From contig CACWNV010000002.1 in the NCBI GenBank assembly GCA_902762325.1, positions 1 to 64,000 of the forward strand: a stretch of DNA of 64,000 nucleotides, read 5' to 3'. A program made the translations under genes and the position numbers. Of the stretch, positions 27,065 to 35,903 are shown one piece after another; the first letter of the stretch is position 1; each line of letters starts with the position of its first letter. The notes beneath the pieces were generated by a model that saw nothing but the letters and a program-made list of their open reading frames with translations, searched no databases and was not told the origin of the DNA. The stretch comes from an uncultured Prevotellaceae bacterium (GTDB lineage: Bacteria > Bacteroidota > Bacteroidia > Bacteroidales > Bacteroidaceae).

Positions 27065-27155
27065 GGAAGGTTGGCAGAGTGAACGATCGCGCTGGACTCG
27101 AAATCCGGTATACCCTTTTCGGGTATCGGGGGTTTGAATCCCTCACCTTCCGCCA
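27065..27155 (+). tRNA. tRNA-Ser (anticodon CGA)
   Basis: Acceptor stem GGAAGGT (27065-27071) pairs with ACCTTCC (27145-27151), then G and an encoded CCA (27153-27155). The anticodon stem CTGGA/TCCGG encloses loop CTCGAAA with anticodon CGA at 27099-27101. A long variable arm (TATACCC...GGGTATC) is typical of serine tRNAs. T-arm GGTTTGAATCC is present. It reads UCG codons. Confidence 0.97.
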
Positions 27156-27180
27156 AAGGAGCCTCACTCTCCGCTGAATG

Positions 27181-27214
27181 AAGAAGGAAGTCGCAAAACG
27201 GCTTCCTTCTTTTT
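27181..27214 (+). terminator. Terminator after tRNA-Ser
   Basis: AAGAAGGAAG pairs with CTTCCTTCTT around a short loop, followed by TTTT. It lies 25 nt past the tRNA. Confidence 0.85.
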
Positions 27215-27339
27215 CGTTGACAATCAAGCATTTAGGCTTGTCAAGAGAGTCGTGTACAAGAATCCCAGTCGGGTTGCTGGCCAATAATCGGATGCTCCGC
27301 AAATACATCAGGTGAATAAATCCCTGTATTTTCTGTTTT

Positions 27340-27371
27340 TTTGTATAAGTCGCAGAAAAGTATTACCTTTG
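27340..27371 (+). promoter_or_regulatory. Bacteroidota promoter for the AraC-type regulator
   Basis: TTTG at 27340-27343, 20-bp spacer, TACCTTTG at 27364-27371, 36 nt before the regulator start codon. Confidence 0.75.
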
Positions 27372-27407
27372 TAGCCGATAAACGAATCATGCTAAAAATA
27401 GACAGAC

Positions 27408-29492
27408 ATGAGAAAAACTATTATGCTATTTTGCTTGTTTGTCTGCGCTAATCAGATAAGAGGACAACGGCACTGGACGGTGGCCGACGGGTTGCCGACT
27501 GGAGAGGTGCAGCAGATAGTGGAACTCCCCAACGGACAGATGCTTGTCAACTGCGAAGGGGTGTTCTGTATTTACAATGGCAGGACGTTTGACGTGGTGC
27601 CTTGTGACCAAAACAAGGCATATCAACTTCCCCGATACACTAACCGGTATGGGTTGTTGTGGGAGGGCGACTCTGTGCTATGGCTGCACGACTTCTATAG
27701 AATATTTTGCTTCGATGCCCGCCAACGCCTGTTTGTGACCAATGCCGCGAGCAGGCTGAACGACCATCTGCTGGAAGCCATCCTTTCCGACAAGGCAAAC
27801 ACTCGGCAGCCAACCCTGACACAAAGGAGCATCATCAACTCTCTCCATATTGGCGACATAACCCTTGCCGTCAACGACCGCCAAGGGGGGTTGTGGATAG
27901 GAACCCGCTCCAGTGGTATCTTTTATCAGCCTCCTCACAGGGCAAAGCCTGAAATCCACACTGGCAATGACCCGCTGATAGGCATGGCACGCAGCAGAAG
28001 CCATCGAAGCGGGCAAACTACTTTTGTGTTGGAACTGCCTGACGGACGACAGTTGCGATGCGACAGCCTGTCACACTTGGGCTACTTCCTGCCGGAACAA
28101 CAAACTATCATTTCACTCAACGAAAAACTACCATCCTTGAACCAATACCGCTATATGGTGGGAGCATGCCATACGGACGGGGACTGGGTGGCGGTCTATA
28201 CGCAAAACGGCATATTCATGCTCAACACGAAAACAGATACGCTGACTTCTTTTCCCCATGCCAATGAGATAGAACGATACAGCAGTAAATACAACTGCAT
28301 GCTCAAAGACCATGAAGGGAGACTGTGGATAGGAACACAGAACGGACTCTTCGGAACCACCCCGGCTGACTCATCCGTCTTTCGTGTCACTGGGATGACA
28401 AACAACTGCATACGCAGCTTGGTATTGGACGACAAAGGACATGTGTGGGCAGGCACTTCGTATGGCGTTTCACGCATCACGCCAACAGTTGTCAACTTGG
28501 GAGCGGATGACGGCATACCTGCCATATCGATGATGGACAGGGCGGCGTGCCTGACCGACGACGGACGTCTGGTATTCGCCATTGGCGGCGGAATGGCAGT
28601 CGCTTTCCGACCTGACGAATTGATAGGCAGTGAGAAACCACTCACCGTGGTGCTCACACGAATGGAACTGAATGGAGAACATGTTACGAATTTGCCTCAT
28701 TCGCTCTCCTATATGCAGAATTACCTTACGTTCCAGTTTTCCACGCTCAACTATGCCACCCCTTCCCACGACCGCTACCGTTACCGCTTGGGGGGACTGG
28801 AGCATGAATGGAACACTTGCAGCGACGGAAGCGGACTGTGCATTGCCAGCTACAAGGCTTTGCCGCCAGGCGACTATATCTTTGAGGTACAAGCTGCCAC
28901 GGCATCAGGTGAATGGGGGCCGGTGACAAGACAGGCATTCGTCATCTGTCAGCCATGGTGGCTTACATGGTGGGCCAAATTGCTTTACTCCTTCCTCGTC
29001 TTGGCTATCGGAGGATGGCTCATTGCCTTTTACCTGAAGAAAAAGAAGGCCAGGATGGAGTATGAGAACGACCAGCGTGTCAATCGCTTGTTCGAACTTC
29101 GTGAGGAAGCCCGCCACCAGTTTGCGGAGTCTGCCAACATCGCCCCCGATAAAATCACCATCAATGCCGAGGAAGAAAAGATGGTGTCACAAATGCTGAA
29201 AGCCATCGAGGCTCATATTGATGACGAAGAATACAACGCTGACAAGTTGGCTAAAGACATTGCCATGAGCCGCGCCTCACTATATAAAAAAATGCAAACC
29301 ATCCTCGGCATCACACCTACTGACTTCATACGCAACGTCCGTTTGAAACGGGCCGCCCAATTGCTTGCCGACACTCAACTAACCATCAATGAAATAGCTG
29401 GACGTGTTGGTTTTGTCACACCACGCAACTTCTCTTCTCAGTTCAAAAAGATGTTCGGGGTCACCCCTTCAGAGTACCGGGAACCCCAATGA
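27408..29492 (+). CDS. Membrane-spanning AraC regulator with beta-propeller sensor
   Basis: 694 residues. A signal peptide (~1-19) precedes a periplasmic beta-propeller-like sensor (~20-420) with repeats of the GLWIGTxxGLF type (LWIGTQNGLFG) and a Y_Y_Y domain (~425-510, YRYRLGGLEHEWN). One membrane helix at ~518-545 is followed by a linker and a C-terminal AraC HTH (~590-694; LAKDIAMSRASLYKKMQTIL, IAGRVGFVTPRNFSSQFKKM). It resembles the hybrid two-component regulators of polysaccharide loci but has no histidine-kinase or receiver domain, so signal and DNA binding are in one chain. It directly precedes the giant lyase gene, likely its target. A nearby imperfect hairpin lies at 29493-29530. 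Confidence 0.88.
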   Translation: MRKTIMLFCLFVCANQIRGQRHWTVADGLPTGEVQQIVELPNGQMLVNCEGVFCIYNGRTFDVVPCDQNKAYQLPRYTNRYGLLWEGDSVLWLHDFYRIFCFDARQRLFVTNAASRLNDHLLEAILSDKANTRQPTLTQRSIINSLHIGDITLAVNDRQGGLWIGTRSSGIFYQPPHRAKPEIHTGNDPLIGMARSRSHRSGQTTFVLELPDGRQLRCDSLSHLGYFLPEQQTIISLNEKLPSLNQYRYMVGACHTDGDWVAVYTQNGIFMLNTKTDTLTSFPHANEIERYSSKYNCMLKDHEGRLWIGTQNGLFGTTPADSSVFRVTGMTNNCIRSLVLDDKGHVWAGTSYGVSRITPTVVNLGADDGIPAISMMDRAACLTDDGRLVFAIGGGMAVAFRPDELIGSEKPLTVVLTRMELNGEHVTNLPHSLSYMQNYLTFQFSTLNYATPSHDRYRYRLGGLEHEWNTCSDGSGLCIASYKALPPGDYIFEVQAATASGEWGPVTRQAFVICQPWWLTWWAKLLYSFLVLAIGGWLIAFYLKKKKARMEYENDQRVNRLFELREEARHQFAESANIAPDKITINAEEEKMVSQMLKAIEAHIDDEEYNADKLAKDIAMSRASLYKKMQTILGITPTDFIRNVRLKRAAQLLADTQLTINEIAGRVGFVTPRNFSSQFKKMFGVTPSEYREPQ

Positions 29493-29649
29493 GAGGCCTC
29501 ACCAACCACCCCCGATGGGGAGGCTTGACCGATGAAACAACTGCTTGATTTGTCTAAAACATACGTCCGAATTGTCTATGTGGTCACTTGGACGAACGAA
29601 ACGCATACCTTTAGACGGGAGGAATGTGTCATATATGAAAAGAAAACAT

Positions 29650-29657
29650 ACCTTTGC
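29650..29657 (+). promoter_or_regulatory. Possible -7 box of the lyase promoter
   Basis: TACCTTTG, 49 nt before the chosen lyase start codon. I see no clear TTTG 19-20 bp upstream, as might be expected for an activator-dependent promoter. Confidence 0.5.
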
Positions 29658-29705
29658 ACCAATGTTACAATTTTTTTATTCTCTTTTTTTGATTATTTGC
29701 TGATT

Positions 29706-32700
29706 ATGAAAGAAAGGTTATTGGTGCAGCTGCTCCTTGTCGGACTGACTGCCTGGCCGGGGAATGCACACTCTGCACAGAGTGACAATCTTCCATCGGA
29801 GAATCTGAGAATTCATTTCGATTTCTCGAACGTGTCGGGGACAAATGTGACAGACGATGTTTCGGGTGTGACAGCCAGTCTGAAAGGTGCTGCCAAGGTA
29901 ATAGAGGTGGGACAGTATCACATTCTCGACTTAGGTAATGCCACAGGCTATCTGGACATGACGCGCAACGCAGGCGCCATTGTAAAGGAGTTGCAGGACT
30001 TCACGGTTTCGGTGTGCTATCGTGTGAACGCGTCGGCTTCACTCTCAGGCCAGGGCTATTTCCTCTGGTGTTTCTCCCAGTCATCAGCCAACACAGCCAA
30101 TGCTTCACCCTATACGGCATATCGCCTGAACGCACAGCGAATGGCCACCTCGACAGGTGGGTACAACCATGAGGTGGGGATGGAGACGGGCACACCCTCG
30201 TCCAAGGGCAAGTGGATACACATGCTCTATCGTCAGAAAGGCCAGTGCGGCGAACTGTTCATCGACGGACATCGTGTGCAGACCAATACACAGATGCCCG
30301 TGCTCAGTGCCACGTTCACTACTGTGCCTGCATACAACTGGATAGGCCGTCCGCCGTTCTCTGGCGACAACTACCTGAAGCAGACACAGGTCGCCGACTT
30401 CAGGATTTACGATGCATGTGTCAGCGATGATGCTGCCCGCCAACTTGCTGCCGAGGCACAGTCGCTGGAAGAGGAATACAAATATGGTACGCCGGGTGAT
30501 TTCACATCGTTAGAGGCTAAGGTTGGCGATTGTCTGGCCTTCATAGCTTCTGCAGGTGACAATTATGCCCCTAATGCAGTGGCTGAGCTGAAAGACGAGG
30601 TTCACATCTGCCAGATGGAGTTGCAAGCCCGCCGCGCCTCGCAGACGCTCATCGACGAACATGTCAAGACACTCTCATCGCTGCTCGCAAAAGCCAAATC
30701 AACCATCAACTATACTGCCAAGCAAGTATTTGGAGCAACAGCCGACCATGGCTTCGTGCATCCCGGAGGTGTTGTGTCACAACAGGACATCGACCGTGCC
30801 AGGCAATTGTTGGCCAGTGGCGACACACGCATCAAACGGGCTTGGGAAATCCTCTGTGCCAACGAATACAGCAGTTCGGGCATTGCCACTTGGCCCACGG
30901 AGACTGTCGTTCGTGGTGGCAGCGGTGGTCAGAACTATATGAACTGTGCACGTGGGGCTGCCATGGCCTTTCAGAATGCGTTGCGTTGGAAGATTGGCGG
31001 GACTCGGGCCAATGCCGATGCAGCGGTCAGGATTATGATGCAGTGGGCCCGGGAGTGCAAAGGTCTTGGAGGTGACACGAACGTATCGCTTGCCGCAGGC
31101 ATCTATGGTCACGAGTGGGCAAACGCTGCAGAGCTGATGCGCGACTACGACGGTTGGAGCCGAGAGGATTTCGAGACGTTCAGGCAATGGATGGTACGTG
31201 TGTTTTACAACCCCGCCATCGATTTCCTTCGCCGCCGCCATGACACGTGGCTCAACGCCCGCTATTCCAACCTTGGCCAGCGCCCCGGCCACTACTGGAG
31301 CAACTGGGGACTGTGCAATGCCCTTTGTGTGATGTCAATCGGTATTCTGTGTGACGACGTACACATGTACAATCAGGGGGTCAGCTTCTATAAATACGAC
31401 CATGTAGGCACCTATAAAGACCATTCCAGTCAAAGTGTCATATTGAATGATGGCTGCAACGAGTTCATCGGTAATCTTGTTCCCGTGGTGCTGCCCGACG
31501 AGCGAGGGCCTTTCGGCTATCTCGGACAGATGCAGGAGAGCGGCCGTGACCAGGGACATTCGCTGATGGCGCTCGGACTGGCCGTTGACCTCTGCCAGGT
31601 GGGGCTCAACCAGGGCGATGATCTCTTTGCCTATATGGACGACCGTATCGCCGCTGGCGCTGAGTTCGTAGCGGCTTCCAACTTCGGAGGCGTGGATACA
31701 GGCTCCCTGCCATGGAAAAACTACAACTATGCCGACTGCCGCGGCACGATGGGTGCAGGATGGCTTATGACAGGAGTGAACACTGGCGGTGCGGGTGAAT
31801 ACCGTCCCTACTGGGATCGTCTTATTGGCTACTATGAGGGTCTTCGAGGTGTAAAGATGCAGTATTCCGAAGCAGCCAGTGCCAAAATCTGTCCTGATGG
31901 GGGTGGCGGCAATTACAGTCAGAACAGCGGTGGCTTCGACCACCTGGGGTTCTCCACGCTCACCAGTTGGCGGCCAGCTGCCTGTGCCGAAGAAGGTATC
32001 ACCCCGCTCTCGGGCAACATTATTTATAAAGGTGTGACATACGTTAACCAGACCAACCTGGGAGGACTGAAATACAACTACAGCGTGTGCCCCTCTAAGG
32101 GAATACCTGCCGATGGCAGCGAAATCACCCTTCAGCCGCAGTTGCCTGAGGGAGTGACCGACACAGGACAGTGGCTGTGGAACACAGGCGAGACCACACG
32201 GGAGATAACCGTCAGGGCCGACCATAGCTATATCTATCGTGTGAGCTACACCGCTGCAAACGGAACCGTGAGCCAGCAGGCTTTCGCCATTGCCGTGTGT
32301 GGTGATGCCCCCGCAGACGTGATGACCAATGAAATCACCGTCGAGGGCGTCATCGAAAGGAGCACCGAGAAGACTGTCCTGGAGGGTACCAGTGTCATAC
32401 TATATGCCGGTGCCGCCACTGGCTGGACTGACGACTACCTGTGGGACAATGGGCAAAAGAACAGTGCCATCACCATCCCCACCATCACCAGCAGCCGCAC
32501 CTACACCTGCCAGTATGCCAACCAGAGCGGAGCTGTCAGCGAGAGTGTGTTCCACCTGAATGTTGTGCCGGCCATGCAGACCATCAATGATACCGAAGGC
32601 TCGGAGATTGAAGTTCTCTCTGGAAGCAGCGTCACGCTCCGGCTGGTCATCCCTTCCTATATGGATAGTGACGGCATCGTGTGGAGTGATGGCACAAAAG

Positions 32701-33965
32701 GTAATACGCTCATTCTTGACCATGTGCAGGACGAGACCGAAGTGACGGCCACCTACCAGGGAGACAGCTACTCCTACATAATACATGTGAAGGCTTCGGA
32801 TTACACCTATTATAATCTGCTGACGACAGACAAGGGTTATCAGCTCGTCACTTCCGCCGACTATTTGGTGCAGCTCTCCGATGACCACTACTTTGTTTTG
32901 GCCAGCGATGATGCCGATCTGCTCATTGGTCTCGCCAACGCTCCTTTGAACGGCAACAAGGCCCTGTTCTATCAGACGCCCGCCGACCCGCTCTCCGACC
33001 TCTCGAAGGTTTTCACTTTCGAACCCTTTGACGGCGGTTTCTGCCTGCGCAACATCGACTATGATGGCCTACTGCTACAGACGGAGATGAATGCGCCCCA
33101 CAACCTGCGCACCCACGACCAGCCATATCCCATATCATGGGCAAGGCTGCTCATGAGCTACGCTGATGCGACATGGACGGTTGAGAACGGCACCTACCCA
33201 GGCAACTGGCTCGGACTGTGGACACCCGCCCATGGATATAAGGACGGCGAGGAGATGGCACTGAACAAGAAGGGCGACGACATCGGCCATCTGCAAATCT
33301 TCGCTATCAGCAAAGCTCTTTTCCATCAGCAATGCTTGGTGAATGCGAGTGAGGAGGCACCCGTGAGCGCCACGCCGTTCGTCGTCAATCCACAATTTAC
33401 GGGCAATGGATTTGGATGGAATATGAATGGCACATGGGGCAACCAACGGTTCAATGGTGCCGTAGAGGTGTGGCATAGTTCCGATTTCGACTTCTCGCAA
33501 ACCATCAATGGCTTGCCAAGTGGCCGTTACAGCGTGGCTTGCCAGATGGCAAACGGTGAAGGCAACAATACGGGGTTCCTCTATGCATCCTCTGGCACCG
33601 AGACAGAAAGGGCTGTTGTCACGCAAAGTTGCAAGGGCAGCAACTTCGATGCTGAGCGCAACAAGATGTCGGCCAATGCTTCATACGGACGTCTGTCGCT
33701 TATGGTCGAAGTCACCGACGGTGCGCTCACCATCGGCATCAAAGAGCCAGCCACAGGCACAACGTGGCTCGTTTGGGATAATGTCACGCTGACATATCAT
33801 GGCAATATGCTGTCAGGTATAGAAGACCTGCAAGAGGAAGCATTGGACTTCAGAAGGACATCTTATAGACCAAATGCCATATACGACCTCCAAGGCCGGC
33901 GGCTGAGTGGCGTTCCGACAAAGGGAATCTACCTTAGAAACGGGAAAAAACATATTGCCAGATGA
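29706..33965 (+). CDS. Giant secreted alginate-lyase-superfamily polysaccharide lyase
   Basis: 1419 residues from ATG 29706. The open frame reaches back to 29532, but the signal peptide (MKERLLVQLLLVGLTAW) and the -7 box at 29650 favour 29706. Order: signal (1-23); a LamG/concanavalin-like domain (~35-245; SGDNYLKQTQVADFRIYDA); a helical linker; an alginate_lyase (PF05426) domain (~350-775) with LAAGIYGHEWANAAEL, GQRPGHYWSNWG and ESGRDQGHSLMALGLAV; Ig-like modules (~780-1060); a trefoil-like and a CBM-like domain (~1060-1365); a tail with IYDLQGRRLSGVPTKGIYLR resembling a type IX sorting tail. The substrate is probably a uronate polymer, not necessarily alginate (PL38-like proteins cleave glucuronan). 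The AraC regulator lies upstream. Confidence 0.85.
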   Translation: MKERLLVQLLLVGLTAWPGNAHSAQSDNLPSENLRIHFDFSNVSGTNVTDDVSGVTASLKGAAKVIEVGQYHILDLGNATGYLDMTRNAGAIVKELQDFTVSVCYRVNASASLSGQGYFLWCFSQSSANTANASPYTAYRLNAQRMATSTGGYNHEVGMETGTPSSKGKWIHMLYRQKGQCGELFIDGHRVQTNTQMPVLSATFTTVPAYNWIGRPPFSGDNYLKQTQVADFRIYDACVSDDAARQLAAEAQSLEEEYKYGTPGDFTSLEAKVGDCLAFIASAGDNYAPNAVAELKDEVHICQMELQARRASQTLIDEHVKTLSSLLAKAKSTINYTAKQVFGATADHGFVHPGGVVSQQDIDRARQLLASGDTRIKRAWEILCANEYSSSGIATWPTETVVRGGSGGQNYMNCARGAAMAFQNALRWKIGGTRANADAAVRIMMQWARECKGLGGDTNVSLAAGIYGHEWANAAELMRDYDGWSREDFETFRQWMVRVFYNPAIDFLRRRHDTWLNARYSNLGQRPGHYWSNWGLCNALCVMSIGILCDDVHMYNQGVSFYKYDHVGTYKDHSSQSVILNDGCNEFIGNLVPVVLPDERGPFGYLGQMQESGRDQGHSLMALGLAVDLCQVGLNQGDDLFAYMDDRIAAGAEFVAASNFGGVDTGSLPWKNYNYADCRGTMGAGWLMTGVNTGGAGEYRPYWDRLIGYYEGLRGVKMQYSEAASAKICPDGGGGNYSQNSGGFDHLGFSTLTSWRPAACAEEGITPLSGNIIYKGVTYVNQTNLGGLKYNYSVCPSKGIPADGSEITLQPQLPEGVTDTGQWLWNTGETTREITVRADHSYIYRVSYTAANGTVSQQAFAIAVCGDAPADVMTNEITVEGVIERSTEKTVLEGTSVILYAGAATGWTDDYLWDNGQKNSAITIPTITSSRTYTCQYANQSGAVSESVFHLNVVPAMQTINDTEGSEIEVLSGSSVTLRLVIPSYMDSDGIVWSDGTKGNTLILDHVQDETEVTATYQGDSYSYIIHVKASDYTYYNLLTTDKGYQLVTSADYLVQLSDDHYFVLASDDADLLIGLANAPLNGNKALFYQTPADPLSDLSKVFTFEPFDGGFCLRNIDYDGLLLQTEMNAPHNLRTHDQPYPISWARLLMSYADATWTVENGTYPGNWLGLWTPAHGYKDGEEMALNKKGDDIGHLQIFAISKALFHQQCLVNASEEAPVSATPFVVNPQFTGNGFGWNMNGTWGNQRFNGAVEVWHSSDFDFSQTINGLPSGRYSVACQMANGEGNNTGFLYASSGTETERAVVTQSCKGSNFDAERNKMSANASYGRLSLMVEVTDGALTIGIKEPATGTTWLVWDNVTLTYHGNMLSGIEDLQEEALDFRRTSYRPNAIYDLQGRRLSGVPTKGIYLRNGKKHIAR

Positions 33966-34486
33966 AGATTGTACTATCATTTTTGTGTCTCTTCTCCACC
34001 TCGCTTATAGCGATGGCTCAGACTGAATACAAGCTGTCGGGGCCCTACGAGGTGGTGGCCCGAGACGGACAGTATGCTGCTTCGAAACAAGGCAGCGAGC
34101 GCGACATGAAAGCTGCCTGGGATTTTGCGAAAGTCGGCAACTGCGAAGATGCAGCACGCATTATCAATGCATACGCCGAAAGACTGCAACGACTGGACGG
34201 GCATGATGCACCATTGTGTCTGATTCAAGGCTACTGGTTGTGCAGGGCAATGATGATTGTCAAATCGGAAAAAGAACAAGGACGCTCCGCCATGGACTGT
34301 GACACAAAAGCCTGGGACGCAATGCTGAAGCGGGCAATGGTGCCCACGATGGACCGGTTCGAGCAAGACAGCCCTTACGCCAACGGCAACTGGGGAGCCA
34401 TTGTGAACCGCTTCCGTATGGCGGCCGCTGGAATCATTCTCTTCATGGAATCAATCTCAATCCATGACCATGCAACGGGAGCCTGA
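33962..34486 (+). pseudogene. Truncated alginate-lyase-superfamily protein
   Basis: 174 residues with a signal peptide (~1-19, ending AMAQTEYK). The mature part resembles the first third of an alginate_lyase domain (AWDFAKVGNCEDAARIINAY, LDGHDAPLCLIQGYWL, PYANGNWGAIVNRFRMAAAG) and then stops abruptly after ISIHDHATGA. Full-length relatives are ~350-450 residues, so the catalytic half is missing; I see no continuation in any frame before hicA. It overlaps the giant lyase by 4 nt. It may be a decayed partner enzyme or a small helper protein; I favour a deletion product. Confidence 0.65.
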
Positions 34487-34547
34487 AAAAATATAAGCAT
34501 TCCACCCAACAAAAATGATGGTTTAAAAGAAGAAAAGTCTGAAACCA

Positions 34548-34579
34548 TTTGGCAGTGTGACTAAATTTAGTTACTTTTG
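34548..34579 (+). promoter_or_regulatory. Bacteroidota promoter for hicA, very close to the start codon
   Basis: TTTG at 34548-34551, 20-bp spacer, TACTTTTG at 34572-34579. The hicA ATG (34585) is only five bases past the -7 box, so transcription should begin at or next to the start codon. Confidence 0.7.
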
Positions 34580-34584
34580 TTGCG

Positions 34585-34845
34585 ATGAATAGAAAAGATA
34601 AATTAGTAAAGCGATTTAAAACTCTCCCACGAGACTTCACATTTGATGAAGTCGTGAGTTTATTTCAATCCTACGGGTTTGAACTTACAAACAAAGGTGC
34701 TACGTCAGGTTCGCGTATTAAGTTTTACAATGCGGCAGATCAAAATGCTTATATCATGCACAAGCCCCACCCGAGTAACATCATTAAGGGATATATTATG
34801 CGTGACATTCTGAATTTTCTGTTAAAGAACAATTATATTAAATAA
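34585..34845 (+). CDS. hicA: HicA-type mRNA interferase toxin
   Basis: 86 residues. HicA toxins cleave mRNA using a double-stranded-RNA-binding-like fold. The family pattern is visible: LPRDFTFDEVVSLFQSYGFE, then SGSRIKFYN and the histidine-bearing YIMHKPHPSN. Length and order (toxin first, antitoxin 16 nt later) fit a hicAB locus. The unusual promoter placement suggests a leaderless or nearly leaderless mRNA, which would lower toxin translation relative to the antitoxin. Confidence 0.85.
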   Translation: MNRKDKLVKRFKTLPRDFTFDEVVSLFQSYGFELTNKGATSGSRIKFYNAADQNAYIMHKPHPSNIIKGYIMRDILNFLLKNNYIK

Positions 34846-34847
34846 AT

Positions 34848-34853
34848 AGGAGG
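34848..34853 (+). promoter_or_regulatory. Strong Shine-Dalgarno for hicB
   Basis: AGGAGG, 8 nt before the hicB start. Such strong ribosome-binding sites are uncommon in Bacteroidota and would favour antitoxin over toxin synthesis. Confidence 0.7.
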
Positions 34854-34861
34854 ATAGCGAT

Positions 34862-35203
34862 ATGGGATATTTGAAGTACAAAGGTTACACAGGAAGTGTA
34901 GAGTATAGTGAGGATGACAAGTGTCTTTTTGGAAAGGTACAAGGAATGGCGAAAGACAGCATTACTTATGAAGGTTCGACCGTTGAGGAATTAACGGCAG
35001 ACTTTGAGGGAGCTGTTGACGACTATTTAGCTCTTTGCGTTGAAAAGGGCATTGAACCAAGGAAACCCTATACAGGTGTTCTTAATGTCCGTCTTACACC
35101 AGAAATTCATAGTGGTGTGGCAATGGCTGCCCAGAATGAGGGTATTACCATCAACGCGTTCATAAAGAATGCCGTTGCAAGAGCATTAGGAATGACTCTT
35201 TGA
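34862..35203 (+). CDS. hicB: HicB-type antitoxin with ribbon-helix-helix tail
   Basis: 113 residues. The N-terminal HicB domain (~1-65; YSEDDKCLFGKVQGMAKDSI, YEGSTVEELTADFEGAVDDY) binds the toxin, and the C-terminal RHH/Arc-type segment (~70-113; LNVRLTPEIHSGVAMAAQNE) should bind the operon promoter for autoregulation. It lies 16 nt after hicA. Confidence 0.88.
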   Translation: MGYLKYKGYTGSVEYSEDDKCLFGKVQGMAKDSITYEGSTVEELTADFEGAVDDYLALCVEKGIEPRKPYTGVLNVRLTPEIHSGVAMAAQNEGITINAFIKNAVARALGMTL

Positions 35204-35318
35204 GAGCTGTGATTTACACCCATAGTCACCCCTCCTGTTTCCTTTAGAAAACGGCTTAAAGGGCCAACTATCTTAGTACATGGGTATTGTATGCCGTGCG
35301 ATGATTTCGCCCCGGAAG

Positions 35319-35411
35319 GGGCAAAAGCATTTTCCTCCCAACGATAAAGCTTTTGCCCTGTCTGGGCGTCGTCTATTATGTTACCCTTGTTCCCCAGGGT
35401 GTTGCCCTGGG
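35319..35411. repeat. Palindromic REP-like element
   Basis: GGGCAAAAGC (35319-35328) pairs with GCTTTTGCCC (35349-35358), and CCCAGGG (35393-35399) pairs with CCCTGGG (35405-35411); GCCCCGGAAGGGGC lies at the left edge. No gene is here. The style is that of dispersed REP-like palindromes; I see no RAYT-type transposase in the window. Confidence 0.6.
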
Positions 35412-35474
35412 CTGGCGGCGCAATGGGAGATATGCCGGTAGGCATCATTTATTATTGCGCATTCGGATGTATGA

Positions 35475-35866
35475 GATTTGTCAAATAAATATCACGTTTT
35501 GAGCCCAAAAAACAGGGGGTGTTGGTCACGAAAGAGTCACTCGACCGAAAAAACGGCGATTTTTGAGATTTTCGGTAACTTGTTGGATGACAGACGGTTA
35601 CACGGTTTTTAATCTGTAAACGGGCGGTTTACAAAATCCGAATTTGCGAGAGCTTAGGTTTCGGTGCGCGAAAGGTAAGGTTTCATCGTGTGAAAGGTCA
35701 TGTTTCATCGCATGAAACATAAGCTTTGGCGCGGTCAAAGCTTACCTTTCGCAGTGCAAAACCTAAGGGATGGGAAAATGAAGAATGAAGAATGATGAAT
35801 GAAGAATCAACTTTTACAAATTTTAACTTCTCTTTCATCACTTTTCCCCGACAAACTTTTGTCAAG
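35475..35866. repeat. Dispersed ~390-bp repeat with 22-bp periodic array, copy 2 (inverted)
   Basis: Reverse-complement counterpart of 3050-3440. It keeps the same order of parts: hairpin with CCCCGACAAACTTTTGTC, heptamer run (35778-35805), 22-bp AAAGGT-type units, TCGCAAATTCGGATTTTG, and the CCCAAAAAACAGGGGG end. Together with the palindromes it fills 35204-35903, which has no gene. Confidence 0.8.
35778..35805. repeat. Heptamer tandem repeat (ATGAAGA type)
   Basis: Units ATGAAGA, ATGAAGA, ATGATGA, ATGAAGA in tandem; the reverse complement of the run at 3109-3136. Confidence 0.75.
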
Positions 35867-35903
35867 ATATTTGGTATGGAAATAAGGCTGATGACCAGTG
35901 CTG

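Noticed and set aside
29532..29705. Longer start for the giant lyase
   Set aside because: The extra 58 residues put the signal peptide inside the protein and contain the likely -7 box.
3050..35866. The inverted repeats as ends of one 32-kb mobile element
   Set aside because: The interval holds core genes (gyrA, serC, serA, tRNA) and no integrase or transposase, so an element of that size is unlikely.
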